The notes under the pieces are model-generated. The model saw only the letters and a program-made list of their open reading frames with translations. It was not told where the DNA came from and did no database searches. The position numbers and the translations under genes are program-made. From Phocoena phocoena (Eukaryota; Chordata; Mammalia; Artiodactyla; Phocoenidae), in assembly GCF_963924675.1 (NCBI RefSeq), contig NC_089239.1, positions 28,729,818-28,793,817 on the forward strand: a stretch of DNA of 64,000 nucleotides, read 5' to 3'. Shown in pieces: positions 1-11,830 of this stretch (positions within the stretch are counted from its first letter, which is position 1; each line of letters begins with the position of its first letter).

Positions 1-22
1 ACTGCGCCACCAGGGAAGCCCC
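1..22 (-). mobile_element. Head of a CHR-type SINE, cut by the window edge
   Basis: The bases are the reverse complement of the SINE head GGGGCTTCCCTGGTGGCGCA, identical to the head of the complete copies further on. Only the 5' end of the element is inside the window; the rest lies upstream, so length, tail and left TSD cannot be judged. Confidence 0.85.
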
Positions 23-802
23 CCATGCATAACCTTTTAATAACATTTTTTTTGGAAGCCCAAACCCCTTTAAATTGACAAAGGCAAAATAACTGTCTTT
101 CCTCTCTAGAGCATCATTGAACTAGTAGGAAGCTCTGTTTTCCATTTTCTCCCTACTTTAAAAAAAAAAATTTTTGATGTTAGCTCTATTCAGCAATATT
201 TACCAGGAAAGCCCTTTTAAGAACTCACTTGCCAAGTACAAATGCATTAATGTTTTATACATGTTAAATGGCAACCAGCACACAGCCTCCCAAAGCTCCT
301 TAGGCTGTGATCCATCACCCTCATTCCTCAGAGCACCTATACTGCCCTGGGATCAGCTATCACCTACCTGGTTGATGGGGAACTCCCTCACTTGCTCCTC
401 TCCCATCCCCTTTCCTTCAGAGAAGCAGTGCTTCTTACAAACCCCACAGCTCCATTAATTCTGCTCAGAGTGCCACTGCCTTCCAGATGCATGGATCCAT
501 TCTCCTGAAAACCCTTCTCTTCCCTCCTCTTCTGACATTTTGCCAGGTCCTTTTTTTGTTTCCTTTTGTTCTTTTACTCTTTCATTCATCCTATTAGTGA
601 GTGAAAGCAAAACATCTCTAAACCTTGCTAATTGATAAAGATATCCTTAATGATAAAATCCCATCATGTAAAAAGTAAAGCTAAAATTAATGAAATAAAA
701 TATTACACACTACAAAACTAACCTTATCAATCTCTGACTTCATAAACCAAAATGTTTAAAAATAACTGCAGTGTAAGTAGGACCTATTTGAATTCAAATA
801 GG
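23..802. other. Unique sequence, no gene recognised
   Basis: AT-rich non-coding DNA with a slightly more GC-rich patch near 270-520. A 94-codon open frame at 174-458 has no recognisable domain, so I do not call it a gene. No RNA gene or clear repeat was seen. Confidence 0.6.
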
Positions 803-812
803 AAATCACTGA

Positions 813-1406
813 TACATGGACCCTAATGGTCATAGCAGCACTGTTTACAATAGCCAAGACACAGAAGCAAGCCTAAGTGTCCATCGACAGATGACTGGGG
901 ATGAAGAAGATGTGGTACATTTATACAATGGAATACTACTCAGCCATAAAGAAGGATGAAATAATGTCATTTGCAGCAACATGGATGGACCTAGAGATTA
1001 TCATACTAAGTGAAGTATAACAGACAGAAAAAGACAAATATCATATGCTATCACTTATATGTGGAATCTAAAAAAATGATACAAATGAACTTATTTACAA
1101 AACAGAAATAGACTCACAGCCGTAGAAAAGATACTTATGGTTACCAAAGGTGAAAGGGGGTGTAGAGATAAATTAGGAGTTTGGGATTAGCAGATACAAA
1201 TCACTATCTATAAAATAGGTAAACAACAAGGTCCTCCTGTATGGCACAGGGAACTATACTCAATATCCTGTAATAACATTTAATGGAAAAGAATCTGAAA
1301 AAGAACTGAATCACTTTGCTGTACAGTTGAAACTAATACAACATTGTAAACTAGCTATACTTCTAGTAAAAAAAAGAATACAATATATCAAAATGGAAAA
1401 AATAAC
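813..1406 (+). mobile_element. 5'-truncated L1, 3' end only
   Basis: The first ~150 bases are the end of L1 ORF2 (the stretch that reads [12 protein letters not shown] around 930-955), followed by the L1 3' UTR and an impure A-rich tail from about 1368. The 10-base direct repeat aaatcactga at 803-812 and 1407-1416 fits a target-site duplication, so this is one insertion truncated at its 5' end, as most L1 copies are. It cannot move or code. Family: cetartiodactyl L1 by resemblance to the other copies here. Confidence 0.85.
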
Positions 1407-1416
1407 AAATCACTGA

Positions 1417-3865
1417 ATTCAACAAGAAAAGTAAAATGATGTTTAAAAGTAGTTTAGTAAAATTTTAACTTTAGGACTGCTTTAGCTTTGAAATAAGCCC
1501 TGGAGTATCATCAGCATTTTACCAGGAAATAAAGCATTTGTAACAACATTGGAATTTAGCTGGTGAAATTAGGCATTTGTTAAATCTTGGCTATGCATTT
1601 TGAGACAGTAAAATTTGGTTAATTCATTTAACCTGAGAATCTTAATCTATAAAAAGATGAGGTTGTCATATGTAATCTCCCTTGTCCTTTTAAACTACTG
1701 GACATTAAACCTTTTGCAATTTTAAAACTATACTCCTAAACAATAATACTATTTCATTGCAAAGATATATGTGTATTTGTGTGTATGTATGTAATAAATA
1801 TACATATATGTGCTTTTAATAATTTGAGGTCATTGTTCTGTCTACAGTCAGAAATTATTTAAATTTGCATCAACACACTTTTTTTAAAAAGACCGTTAAA
1901 AACATACATTCCAAAAAAAATACATTCCAATAGACTTCATTCCATTATATTTTTGGAACATGTAAACATTCACGTTGGTCTAAAAGGCTGAAATAAATAG
2001 CAGTGATTTTTCCTCCTGGGACAGGTGCTGGATTATTCTGTTTAGTCTAAGTGATTCTGACTGCTCATTAAAGGTATCTATGTACCTCCAACTTTGCATC
2101 CACTCATTTTGACCATAGCAAATGAAGGATTAATGAGGAAAAATTAATCTAATGGAAAGAAGAAAACGTTATAAGCAAACAGACTGTAGCTGATAGTAAG
2201 CTGATAATTTACTCACAAAATCTTGCTTCATATGTCTGCCTGTTAAACATAGCTACTGGGAGACATACCTCCTTATTTCGATCAGAAATAAGGAATTTAT
2301 TTTCCAACCTGTTTTTAATAATACGCCTAAGAAATGACTGCTTATTGCTTTGTTTATTCACCACCATTTGCTCCTGTATATGACTTTCTCTGCTCTCCAA
2401 CACTAACTTATTGAGAGGATAACTCAGAGCTCAGGAGGGGATAAGAATTTATCCTTAAGAGGACGTGCAGCTGTCAAGCACAGAAAATGTCTGTTTAGTC
2501 TAAATTAGAGGGATCGTGTTTAATTTATATGCTTCCTTTCTCGAGGAGCAAGTAGACTTTATCTTTAAAAAATGTTTTTAGTAATATTCCACTTTAGAAT
2601 TTTAAAGTAGTTCACATCTTTTTTTTTAATATCCTGATTTTTTTCTTATTTAAGAAAAATGGATCTTTCCATCGATAAATACAAGTTCAACATAAATTAG
2701 ATGATAGGCACATCAGAATTCAATTTGGTTCAGATATAAAATATTGTGAGAAATGTTTACTACTTGAAATTAGTTTAGAAACATATGTCCGTTACTAAAA
2801 GAATAAAGGAATTCTCATTTTTATTTCGTGGTACAGAAACAATCTACTAACAGTCATCTTCAAACAGTCCCCTTCAAAACCACGTGTGTGACTGGACCTA
2901 GAAGAAGCTCTGTTGTCATGATTTGGGAACTGATCCTCAGTCATTATGACTTTGTCATCTACTGTGATTAGTAGGTTAATTAATATGCCTCAATGTAGAT
3001 GCTTTTCAGTGCAAATTCTGCTTTTGATTACCTTTCAGTGCTGAAGTACGGAGAAATGACTCAAAGCTCATTGAAAGATGTCCAGGATGTAAAAGTAAGG
3101 AAGAAAAACACCAACTTTAATGCCAAATTTCTAATGTTTCAGCCTTTAAAAAAATATTTCTTAGAGTTTTGTGTTATTCAATTAAACTTATAAAATCACA
3201 GCTGCTTCATCTATTAGAGGTACTTTTTATTATCTTAAAATTAAATTAGCTTATTTATGTGGAAGGAACCAGCCACGAGTAATACTATAATTATGTTAGA
3301 TAGATCAAAAGTTTCATTCATAAACAACTTATAACAGCTTCAGGAGCTAATAATTCACCCAAATATAGTCATAATGGAGGACCCAAAAGTATCACTGTTA
3401 TCGAGCTACCTTTTGTAAGATATGATACTGTCTAGATTACTGACTTTCAAGATCAGAATTTATAGACAGGCCAGAAACCATTCAGTAGCGATTCTCAATA
3501 TCTTAATAACCCCTTGATTATATTATTCCATTCATTAGTTATGGATTACTTATCATTTATTTAGGGTCCACTTTAATTATGTATGAAGACTTGGACAATC
3601 AAAATAGCCAGATAAACATTAATGATCATACCAATAACACCTAAGGAATATGTCAATCTCATGAAAACCAATATAACACTTCTTAAAAAGATTTTTTGTC
3701 CTCTTTTATTTCTCTTTTTTTTCCTACATCAAAATGGCATGTAATTATTTAAATCATTTTAAACAGTGCCCACATATGAACACAGAAACTTGGCTCAGGG
3801 TCGTAAGAAAATATACGAGTGGGAAGTCTGTCAATAATAATAACTTTAAATTTTTTCAATGTGTT
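1417..3865. other. Unique AT-rich sequence
   Basis: About 2.4 kb without a recognisable gene. It contains a short alternating TA/TG-rich patch near 1765-1812 and several T- or A-runs. Open frames at 2209-2403 and 2999-3193 are short and without domain signatures. Confidence 0.6.
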
Positions 3866-3869
3866 TTCA

Positions 3870-4020
3870 CCTGGCTTTCTCACTGTGTTCTCACAATAGC
3901 TCTGAGAAGGATGGGGTGAGATTTTATGAACCATGGCTGTGGTTGAGCAAATGAAGTCATGACCAAGCAGTCAGAGCAGAACTGGACACTAACCCTCCTG
4001 ATTCCAGGTGTGGCATTCCC
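3870..4020 (-). mobile_element. MIR SINE fragment
   Basis: On the plus strand the segment reads like a decayed reverse complement of the MIR core: tctcacaatagctctgagaagg, then a gaggcaaatgaagt-like stretch, a cagtcagagcagaactgg stretch (reverse of the tRNA-like part) and ccctcctgattccaggtg. Strong divergence, as expected for a repeat from early mammals. Boundaries are approximate. Confidence 0.6.
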
Positions 4021-4029
4021 TAAAAACAC

Positions 4030-4720
4030 GAGAAGGATGGGCTCCTGGTTAGTCTGCTTTTAGTCTACCTTTGCCAGTTCTTGCCTTTGCATTTGTAAAT
4101 TATTCACTACAAGTGGGTACATGCCAAGCTGTTTCGCATTGATTTCCTCAGCAATATAATTTCCTCTTACCAGGTCTCTCTTCCTTTATTTTGAGCATTT
4201 ATCACAAGTTGTAATGCAGCCTTTCAGGGCCCAAATGGCTACTCTTGGAAGGAGCAGTTATCAATATTTCAGAATCATAATTAGTTTAAAGAGAAGAGAG
4301 CCCATGGAAGGATTATTTGACTACTTATCTCTTTAAATATCAATAGATTAATATGTGTTGAAGCAGCCATTCAGAATCTGTTTTTGCAGTTAGATGACCA
4401 TGATTTTAATACACGAGGGAAGAGATGGAGTTTCCAGGGGTGGAGATGTGGCTGATTAGTACTTGTATGGTCTTACTGGCATCAGCTGCTGATTTTTTCT
4501 CTCGTTCACTCATCACGCACTATTTTATTTGTTTAGAAGCAATTGTTTACTTGGACCTTAAGATGATTTAGGAATCCTTTCTTTGCCATTTGTGCTAGCT
4601 GTTCCTCTCTATTTAACATTTATATTGCATTGCCTGTTAAATAAATAATTTCACAAGTTTAGTGATTCTTAATTTATGGGCATATCTCTTCTGTTATATC
4701 TTTCTTTTCTTCCACTTTTC
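4030..4720. other. Unique sequence
   Basis: No gene or clear repeat recognised in this AT-rich stretch before the old L1 fragments begin. Confidence 0.55.
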
Positions 4721-4721
4721 C

Positions 4722-5080
4722 TTCTGATAATTGACATATAGCACTGCATAAGTCTAAGGTGTACAGCATAATGATGTGACTTGCATACATCATGAAATGA
4801 TTACCACAGGAAGTTTAGTGAACATCCATCAGCTCATATAGACACAAAATTAAAGAAACAGAAAAAAAATTTTTTCCTTGTGATGAGAACTCAGGATTTC
4901 CTCTCAACAGTTTTCATATGTAATATAATACATCAGTGTTAACTAAATTCTTCATGTTGTACATCCCCAGAACTGACTTGCAACTGGAAGTCTGTACCTT
5001 TTGACCACCTTAGTCCAGTGCCCTCTCCCCCCACCTCCCCCCCACACTGTCTCTGACCACCACAAATCTGACCTCGTTTT
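4722..5080 (-). mobile_element. Old L1M 3' end fragment, copy 1
   Basis: The segment holds the reverse complement of an old L1 3' region, with landmarks ttgacatatagcactgcata, gtgaacatccatcagctc and gcaactggaagtctgtacc (4979-4997). The last landmark recurs in the neighbouring fragment at 5423-5441 (gcaactgtaagtccgtacc), so the two pieces cover overlapping parts of the consensus and cannot be one uninterrupted element. Exact L1M subfamily not assigned. Confidence 0.65.
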
Positions 5081-5100
5081 CTATGAGTTTGCTTGTTTTT

Positions 5101-5187
5101 TTGTTTGTTTGTTTTTGTTTTTTTGCGGTACGCGGGCCTCTCACTGTTGTGGCCTCTCCCGTCGCGGAGCACAGGCTCAAGGAAGCC
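5101..5187 (-). mobile_element. CHR-type SINE with most of its body deleted
   Basis: On the plus strand: a T-rich tail (5101-5124), gcggtacgcgggcctctcactg and gcggagcacaggctc (the 3' half of the SINE), then a direct jump to aggaagccc, the reverse complement of the SINE head. About 140 bases of tRNA-like and central body are missing, including both Pol III boxes. A perfect 20-base TSD (ctatgagtttgcttgttttt at 5081-5100 and 5188-5207) flanks it, so both outer ends are original and the loss is internal. Confidence 0.85.
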
Positions 5188-5207
5188 CTATGAGTTTGCT
5201 TGTTTTT

Positions 5208-5645
5208 GAAGAATAATTGACCACCGATACTATGTTAGTTCCTGTTACACAACGTAGTGAGTCGATATTTCTATACATTTCACACTATATTATATACTAT
5301 ACTAGATATTTGTATACGAGACCATAATGTTTAGTTCCAATATTATACCATACAAAGATATTACACAGTTATTGACTATATTCCCCACACTGTACATTTC
5401 ACACCCACGACTCATTTATTTTGCAACTGTAAGTCCGTACCTCTTAATCTCCCTCACCTATTTCTTTCCTGCCCTCGCTCCCCTCCCTTCTGGCAATCAC
5501 CTGTTTGTTCTCAGAATCTATACCTCTGTTTCTGTTTTGTTATGTTTGTTCATTTGTTTTGTTTTTTTAGAGTCCACATGTAAGTGAAATCATCCAGTAT
5601 ATGTCTGACTTATTTCACTTAGCAGAATACGCCCTAGGTCTATCC
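5208..5645 (-). mobile_element. Old L1M 3' end fragment, copy 2
   Basis: Landmarks on the plus strand are tatgttagttcctgttacac, tttctatacatttcac, gcaactgtaagtccgtacc and, near the end, agagtccacatgtaagtg and gacttatttcacttagc, all typical of the 3' end of L1 read backwards. It overlaps in consensus with the fragment at 4722-5080 and has the same orientation. Confidence 0.65.
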
Positions 5646-7125
5646 GTGTTGTTGCAAATGGTAAGAAACAGGGTACTAAGGAAGGATGGATTCAAACACC
5701 AGAGGTGTTCGGGATCGTGAAGCTTGGGATTCAACAAACTAGCTGCACTATGATTTCAGAAGAGAAATTTGACTCCCCTGCTTTTTCATACATAAAATAG
5801 CGGAAAAACCGAATCCTTGCTTTCTAGTTTTGTTTGGCTTTATATTTTTTGGTGAATTAAATTAGATAATTATGTTTGTGAGTTTGAATTATTAAAATGT
5901 TATATTTTCATTACGTATACAAATAATATGCACAGGGGTTTGGTTGTTGCTGTTTGCAGCTGGCAATAGAAATATAAGACAAAGAATGTTTTTTTTTTTT
6001 CTTTTGGGACTAACATAAAATAAATTACTTTAAAAATAGATGATTTTTATCAAGTACTTATTATATTCCAGACATTATACTAGATTTCTTCAAGTGAGTT
6101 AGTTCAGAGTCAATTATTGTTTCACCTGGACATAATTAGCTTTGCAATGGGTTTTCAATCTTTTACACATTCACTGTGGTCTAAAGTATCACTTGCCTTT
6201 ATAAAATGAGGTCCCCATTTAAAGAAAAAAATAGATGTCTCTCAAACCATCTTAGGATATTTATATATCAGGTTCAAGAATACGGTTTAGATGGACCACT
6301 TTCTTCAGTATGGTAGAGCTTTCTTTAGGGAGGCATGTACTTTTAGTCATTCTAAGAATCCAAGAATTCAGCAATGAAGTTTTGTACAGTAATGTACCAA
6401 GGATGTTGGATCTCATGGAGGTTTTTATTTTTCCACAATAAATGAGCCAAAAAATATACATTTTCCAGTGATGTTTCAGTTTTTCTTATGTCATTAAAGG
6501 GTAATATTATGACAGAACATCATAATCATTATGACAGAGGTTCCTTTATATGCATTCAAATCAACATGGGTGCATGTCTAACTCGATCCACTGACTTGAC
6601 CCTGTTTGCTTTACTAAATGCTTATATTTTTAGGAACACAAAATCTGCTTGACTATAATTTCAGATTCTTCCCGTAGGTGAATAGGAGACTACTGATGTA
6701 TATAATAGGATTCATTGATCATTTTTGAAGCAAACGAGCAAAAATTGAGTAATCCTAACCTAAGTTGCATTGCCTTTCAAAAATCAGCATCTCAAAATTT
6801 CTTGATTAGAAAATGTGCTTAATTTGCAGAAGAGTTTATCATTTTATGTATGAAAATCTTGCATATATTCTTAAGAGCATGAAATTCTTCTATTTGATTT
6901 CATAAAAGTCAGGCATACTGAATATTTTAAAATATCATGTACTTTATGAATTTATACATATATATGAGATTATTTTGTAACATGGAATGAAAGTAAATGA
7001 ATACTCAACCAAAGCAATAAAGTCCAAACTCTGCATTTTTGAAGTTTACCATCATTAGTGATTTGGGCTCATTTTGGCTACTCAGTAAATACAGTTAATT
7101 TTAGGAATAGTTGAATGAATTAAGG
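5646..7125. other. Unique AT-rich sequence
   Basis: No gene recognised. Contains a T-run at 5989-6001. Short open frames such as 6261-6461 on the minus strand have no domain support. Confidence 0.6.
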
Positions 7126-7132
7126 AAATCTG

Positions 7133-7609
7133 ATGCAACTAGAGATTATCATACTAAGTGAAGTAAGTCAGAAAGAAAAAAACAGATACCATATCACTTA
7201 TATGTGGAATCTAAAATACGACACAAATGAACCTATGTACAAAATGGAAACAGAATCACGGACATAGAGAACAGACTGGTAGTTGCCAAGGGAGGGGGAT
7301 GGCGGGGGGTGGAGTGGGAGTTTGGGGTCAGCAGATGTAAGCTTTTATATATGGAAGGGATAAACAACAAGGTCCTACAGTAGAGCACACGGAACTATAT
7401 TCACTATCCTGTGATAAACCACCATGGAAAAGAATATTAAATATTAAAAAGAATGTATATATACATTATTATTAATACATATTCTTTATATATATGTATG
7501 TATATAACTGTATCACTTTGCTGTACAGCAGTAATTAATACAACATTGTAAATCAATTATACTTCAATTAAAAAAAATAAAATAAAGTTCCAAACCTTTA
7601 AAAAAAAAA
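7133..7609 (+). mobile_element. 5'-truncated L1, 3' UTR with double A-tail
   Basis: Begins in the end of ORF2 (ctagagattatcatactaag, 7139-7158) and runs through the L1 3' UTR to ttgtaaatcaattatacttc. A first A-rich tail (7567-7587) is followed by the non-L1 bases ttccaaaccttt and a second A-run (7600-7612). The repeat aaatctg at 7126-7132 and 7610-7616 is a possible 7-base TSD, though the As make it weak. A TA-rich expansion with an imperfect hairpin sits at 7448-7505. Confidence 0.8.
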
Positions 7610-7616
7610 AAATCTG

Positions 7617-8940
7617 GAGGTCTTTCCATCATATGTGTTAGGATATGAGAAAGTCTGAAGACAAATTTATTTCATCTGCTTGGAGATGACTGAGAGAGAG
7701 AATTTATTGAGTATTCTGACTCCAGAAATCATATTTATAGAAGACAAAGTGTGCTGGGGCTAAAGATTTTTATAGACATGCAGTGGAAGTGTGCAAATTT
7801 GGTCTTGAAATCGTAAAGGCTCAGGCTTTTCCTTATTAACCACTGGGGCTGAGAAGTCCCTACTGTGCTATTTGCAATTCGAGAGGAAGTCCTGTACAAG
7901 AGCACAGTGCTGTGTTCATTATTCATTTAACAAAATCACTGTGTGTCTCTTAAATCAGATTTTCTTATTACTCACTTTCCATCGGGGAGGCAATTCAGCC
8001 TGAATTTGATTAGACAAAAATGTGGCTCACAGCGAACTCTGCTAACCTGTCAGTTAATGAAAACATACTTAGAGCCATGTAACTTACACAACTATATCTT
8101 ACATTCAGTATATGTACAGTGTAAACATCACGCACTGTTTACCCGATGACAGTGCAAGCTAATGATAGTGACAGAGCAGAAATATTTTGACTCCTTACTA
8201 AATTTACTGCTATTTTTAGAAGAATAAACACATTACAATAGAGTTTTAGGCAGGTTGATGCACTGCTTAAATGCAGACTATAGGAGATAATTTGATTTGC
8301 AAAACAAATGCAACACGGCAGTATATAGCATGCAAGGGCATTTTAAACCCACTGTTTATAAAATCCCAAAGAGCAGTGGCTCTTTTTTCCACATGATTCT
8401 CATCAAGGAACCTACATTTTTATTCTGTTTCTGCCAATATCATAGCATGGCCTTAGGCTGTGGTCCAAAAGGCATTCTAATGATCTTTAGATGACAGGAT
8501 GAAAGAAGAGGAAAATCAATTTCTATGCCCTAAAGACATAACTACTAGGACTGAATTTCACCAGACCTCAGTTGCTTCACAGGACCTTAAATAAGAACCC
8601 AAAACTATTGAGAGTGTAGGATTTACTGTCTAGGTATCCAATAATCTATTTCTTGAGAACAGCAAAAATAAAATGAATCACAAAAAATTATATAAAGGAA
8701 AAAGAACTGAAAAGAACTCAAAAAAGCAAAAATTTTTTTGCTAATCTTATTGTGGACTATTTTCTAATCTCCAGTACAAGGCATAGAGAACATCTAAACA
8801 GATGTTCTGAAGCAGATATGCTTGGACTTTAGACATCTATAATTATGCCTTGTGCATTTTTCTGGATTGTTTTTTAGATACCTTCAATTTCTTACGTAGC
8901 CATTGAGAATCTGGGATCGTTGCTTAATGTTAAAAGAGAA
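7617..8940. other. Unique sequence
   Basis: No gene or repeat recognised with confidence. Several 60-70-codon open frames occur, but neighbouring frames show no sign of protein conservation that can be judged from one sequence. Confidence 0.55.
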
Positions 8941-8944
8941 GGAT

Positions 8945-9150
8945 GCTAATATTTATTAACGATCTACAACATGTCACCAATTTGGGGAACTTTTTCCGTG
9001 ATTAATTTTCACAATACCCCTATGAGGAAGATATCATCCAAACTTGAGAAGACCAATCCTCAATGACTTGCCCAAGTTCTCACAGCTAGGAAAGGATGGC
9101 ACTAGACTTTATCCTACCCTTCCAATGCCAAGCACAATGCTCTGTTTTTT
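8945..9150 (-). mobile_element. MIR SINE fragment
   Basis: Clear reverse-complement MIR landmarks: tatttattaacgatctacaa, ttttcacaatacccctatgagg, cttgcccaagttctcacagctagg and a degraded tRNA-like end near 9140. This is the best preserved minus-strand MIR in the window. Confidence 0.75.
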
Positions 9151-9557
9151 AATATCTTCTCAGAAACCACATATAATGTATCATTTCCTCTTTGTATTCT
9201 TTTTTCAGTCTCTCCTATTTATACACATGAATCATATCTGGACCCAAGCCGGTGCCCAGCTCATGGTACATATATGCTCGACGCTTGCTTTTGGAATAGA
9301 TTTGTACGTATGAGCACATGTGTACTCCATGAATGCATATATCCACATAGAAACTACCTGTATCTATTCTCACTTCACAGCTTCTCAGGGACACAGACAT
9401 TACTGATTGATGTGACTGCAAAACTATGTTTTTAAAGACAGAAGTGGATGAATTATAGAGTTGGAGCTTTTAACGCTAGAAAAGCACTAATGGATCGTGT
9501 AAAATATGTGACATATCACCATCTTTTTAGAACTCAGAATTCTAAGTAGGCATAAGC

Positions 9558-9592
<35 letters not shown>

Positions 9593-10525
9593 GCGTTCTG
9601 ACTAGAACCAACCACTAACTGTAAAAGTACTTTATTCCATTTAGCACTTTACACTTTCAAAATCCTTCTTAATCACTTTATTATTTATATCATATCAGGC
9701 CAAAGCATATTAAGAAATAGTGGTCTGGAGATTTTGTGTTTTTAATCCATTAATGCCTCTGCCTGTAAAACAGAATGCCGTAGACAGTGTTTATGGGAAT
9801 TAAAAATTAACTCTCTCAGCAGTATATACCTGATCCAAAGGTCCTTTGACAGTAAACTATGTATGCGTATGGGATGCAGCACCCTCTCTGAGGCCCAGAC
9901 ACCACTGTGTGATTCAGTAAATTCTATTTGCTGTACACCTAACGAGACACAGAAGGAGAAGCAATGCTACATTGGGAAGGTCTCTGATGACTTGCACACT
10001 TCCATGGATGGAGTGAGTACTTTATTAAACTTTCCCCTTTGAAGTATGAATAGTTTGAACGCAGAAAATCTCTCGCTGGAAAAATAAAAATCATTCAAAT
10101 TAGTGCAACTTCACAGGTATGACCAACATTTAGCTCTGAGTGTAATGATTTCAACCTTATGTAATTTTACAGGAAATTTTCTAGAATGTTTTTATTCCTG
10201 GAGACTAGTGATTCCTATGATGCTTCCTTTCAATTTGGTTTCAAACGATTTGTGTTTTTTTCTAAAATGTCTTGTTATTTCAAAGGGCTTTTTTCTCTGG
10301 GAAACACTTGGGGCAAACAGTTTGGAACAAAAACAACTCTATTTCTACTCTACCCATAATCCCAGGTGCATTTCTCTCTATTTGTATTCCAACTAGCAAC
10401 TGAACAAATAAAATACTTTTTAAAAAGTATCAGAGAATGTCTATATCTGAAAATTTAAAGAATGCCTCAGGAAGATCAAAATTATATTACAAATTTACAG
10501 ACAAACACTTGTAAATATTTACAAT
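9151..10525. other. Unique sequence with one microsatellite
   Basis: No gene recognised. The only structured feature is the compound TA/CA repeat at 9558-9592. A 97-codon open frame at 10103-10396 lacks any motif I can name. Confidence 0.55.
9558..9592. repeat. Compound microsatellite (AT)n(AC)n
   Basis: A run of alternating A and T from 9558 to 9582 passes directly into alternating A and C to 9592. Likely length-variable between individuals. Confidence 0.95.
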
Positions 10526-10529
10526 ATTG

Positions 10530-10690
10530 TTTTCATAATTCAGTGCCGATAGTTAATTTTATGTCAACTTGGCTAGGTTATGGCACCAAGTTTTGGGGTC
10601 AAACACTACTTAAATTCAGTAGGCAGCAACATTGGGAAGAAGACCAAAGACTGAGGACATCCCTGACTGCAGGTTAGACCAGATTGAAAA
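10530..10690 (+). mobile_element. Ancient interspersed repeat, family not assigned
   Basis: The stretch gttaattttatgtcaacttg followed by gctaggttatggcacc and ggtcaaacac is a phrase found in many mammalian copies of an old dispersed repeat. I recognise the phrase but cannot name the family with confidence; a library search would settle it. Confidence 0.45.
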
Positions 10691-10699
10691 AATGGGAAA

Positions 10700-11225
10700 G
10701 AAGAGTGCAGGAAAACAAAAGTAAAGATAAATAAAAATAAGCAGAGAAAAACAAAAGCTCATCCTGGGATTTACCATACTCAGATTCCCCGCGTGCTTTC
10801 TTCATAGTGCTGTCCGGTAGCACATCCATTACTGAAATTTTTACTGAGCTCTCACTGTATGCTCACCCTGGAGCTGGTGGCTGGGATGAAAACTGTGAGC
10901 AGAAGTAGCCCTGGACACCTTAGCTTTGCCACATGTAAATCACGTGTGGTAATTTGCAATCACTCCCAGCGCTGGGAGGGAGGAAGGCTCAGTGCTATGA
11001 AGTGCGTGACCAAAAGGGCTCTGACCCGGTCAGGCAGGTCAGTCAATGGTCTTTTAAGTTATGATGCATAATTGCGAACTGTGGATCGCAGTGTACATAT
11101 GCCTATAGCAGGAGAACAGGGCACCAATCAGAGACTTAAATAAGTAAATAAGCTATTGTGCTGGGAGGCCAAGCAGGACAGTGGGGGGCGGGGGGGAGAG
11201 AAGGCCTGAGTGGCGGCTGGGGCCA
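10700..11225. other. Mostly unique sequence, G-rich run near 11183
   Basis: Contains a possible very old MIR/L2-like scrap near 10845-10905 (tttactgagctctcactgta). A G-rich run (six Gs, one C, seven Gs) lies at 11183-11196. No gene. Confidence 0.45.
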
Positions 11226-11229
11226 TGAT

Positions 11230-11830
11230 GCCTAGGACCTTATGGGGCACGTTAGTGGGTTTGGATTCGTCGCAAGAGCGCTCTGAAGACACCCAGGCAT
11301 TTTAAGTAGGGACTGAAAATACTAGGATTGAGTTTTAAGAAGATAATTTGAGCAGCAGTGTGGGGATGACTTGGCGGAAGGCAAGGCAGGGGCTGAAAGC
11401 CTGCTGGGAAGGTATTTCTGGGGAGCACACCGGAGTCGCTACTGTCTTGGAGGGAAGTGGCAGAGGGGGTGGAGGGCACTGTGGGTGGTGCCGCTGCTGG
11501 AAGGTCCAGGTCACTGGACTTCACAGTGGGTGAGGCACAGGGCAAGGGGCTGTCCAAGGTGAAGGAGGAGAAGATGCCAAGATTAACACTCTGGATTCCA
11601 GTCAGAACAACTGGATGGATCATGCTGTCTTTCAATGACACCAATAAAGCAGGAAGAACCGAGGAAGGAGGTGAGTTCATTTGTGTATTGTTGAACCCAG
11701 GATGCACCAAAAAGAAGATATAAATTAAGCAGTTGGATGTAATGGTGTAGAGCACTGAGAAAAACTGGGGGCTTGAAATGTATACTCTGGAGTCATCTAC
11801 ACCACGAAGCAAAGGAACTGGTTGGTGTTC
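11230..11830 (+). mobile_element. Ancient interspersed repeat, family not assigned
   Basis: The order of phrases (ttatggggcacgttagtggg, ggcattttaagtagggactg, gagcagcagtgtgggga, gaaggcaaggcagg, then gcagttggatgtaatgg and ctggagtcatctacacc) follows a dispersed mammalian repeat of several hundred bases that I recognise but cannot name. It explains the 193-codon minus-strand frame at 11252-11833, which is an antisense reading of the repeat and not a gene. GC content is above the window average. Confidence 0.5.
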
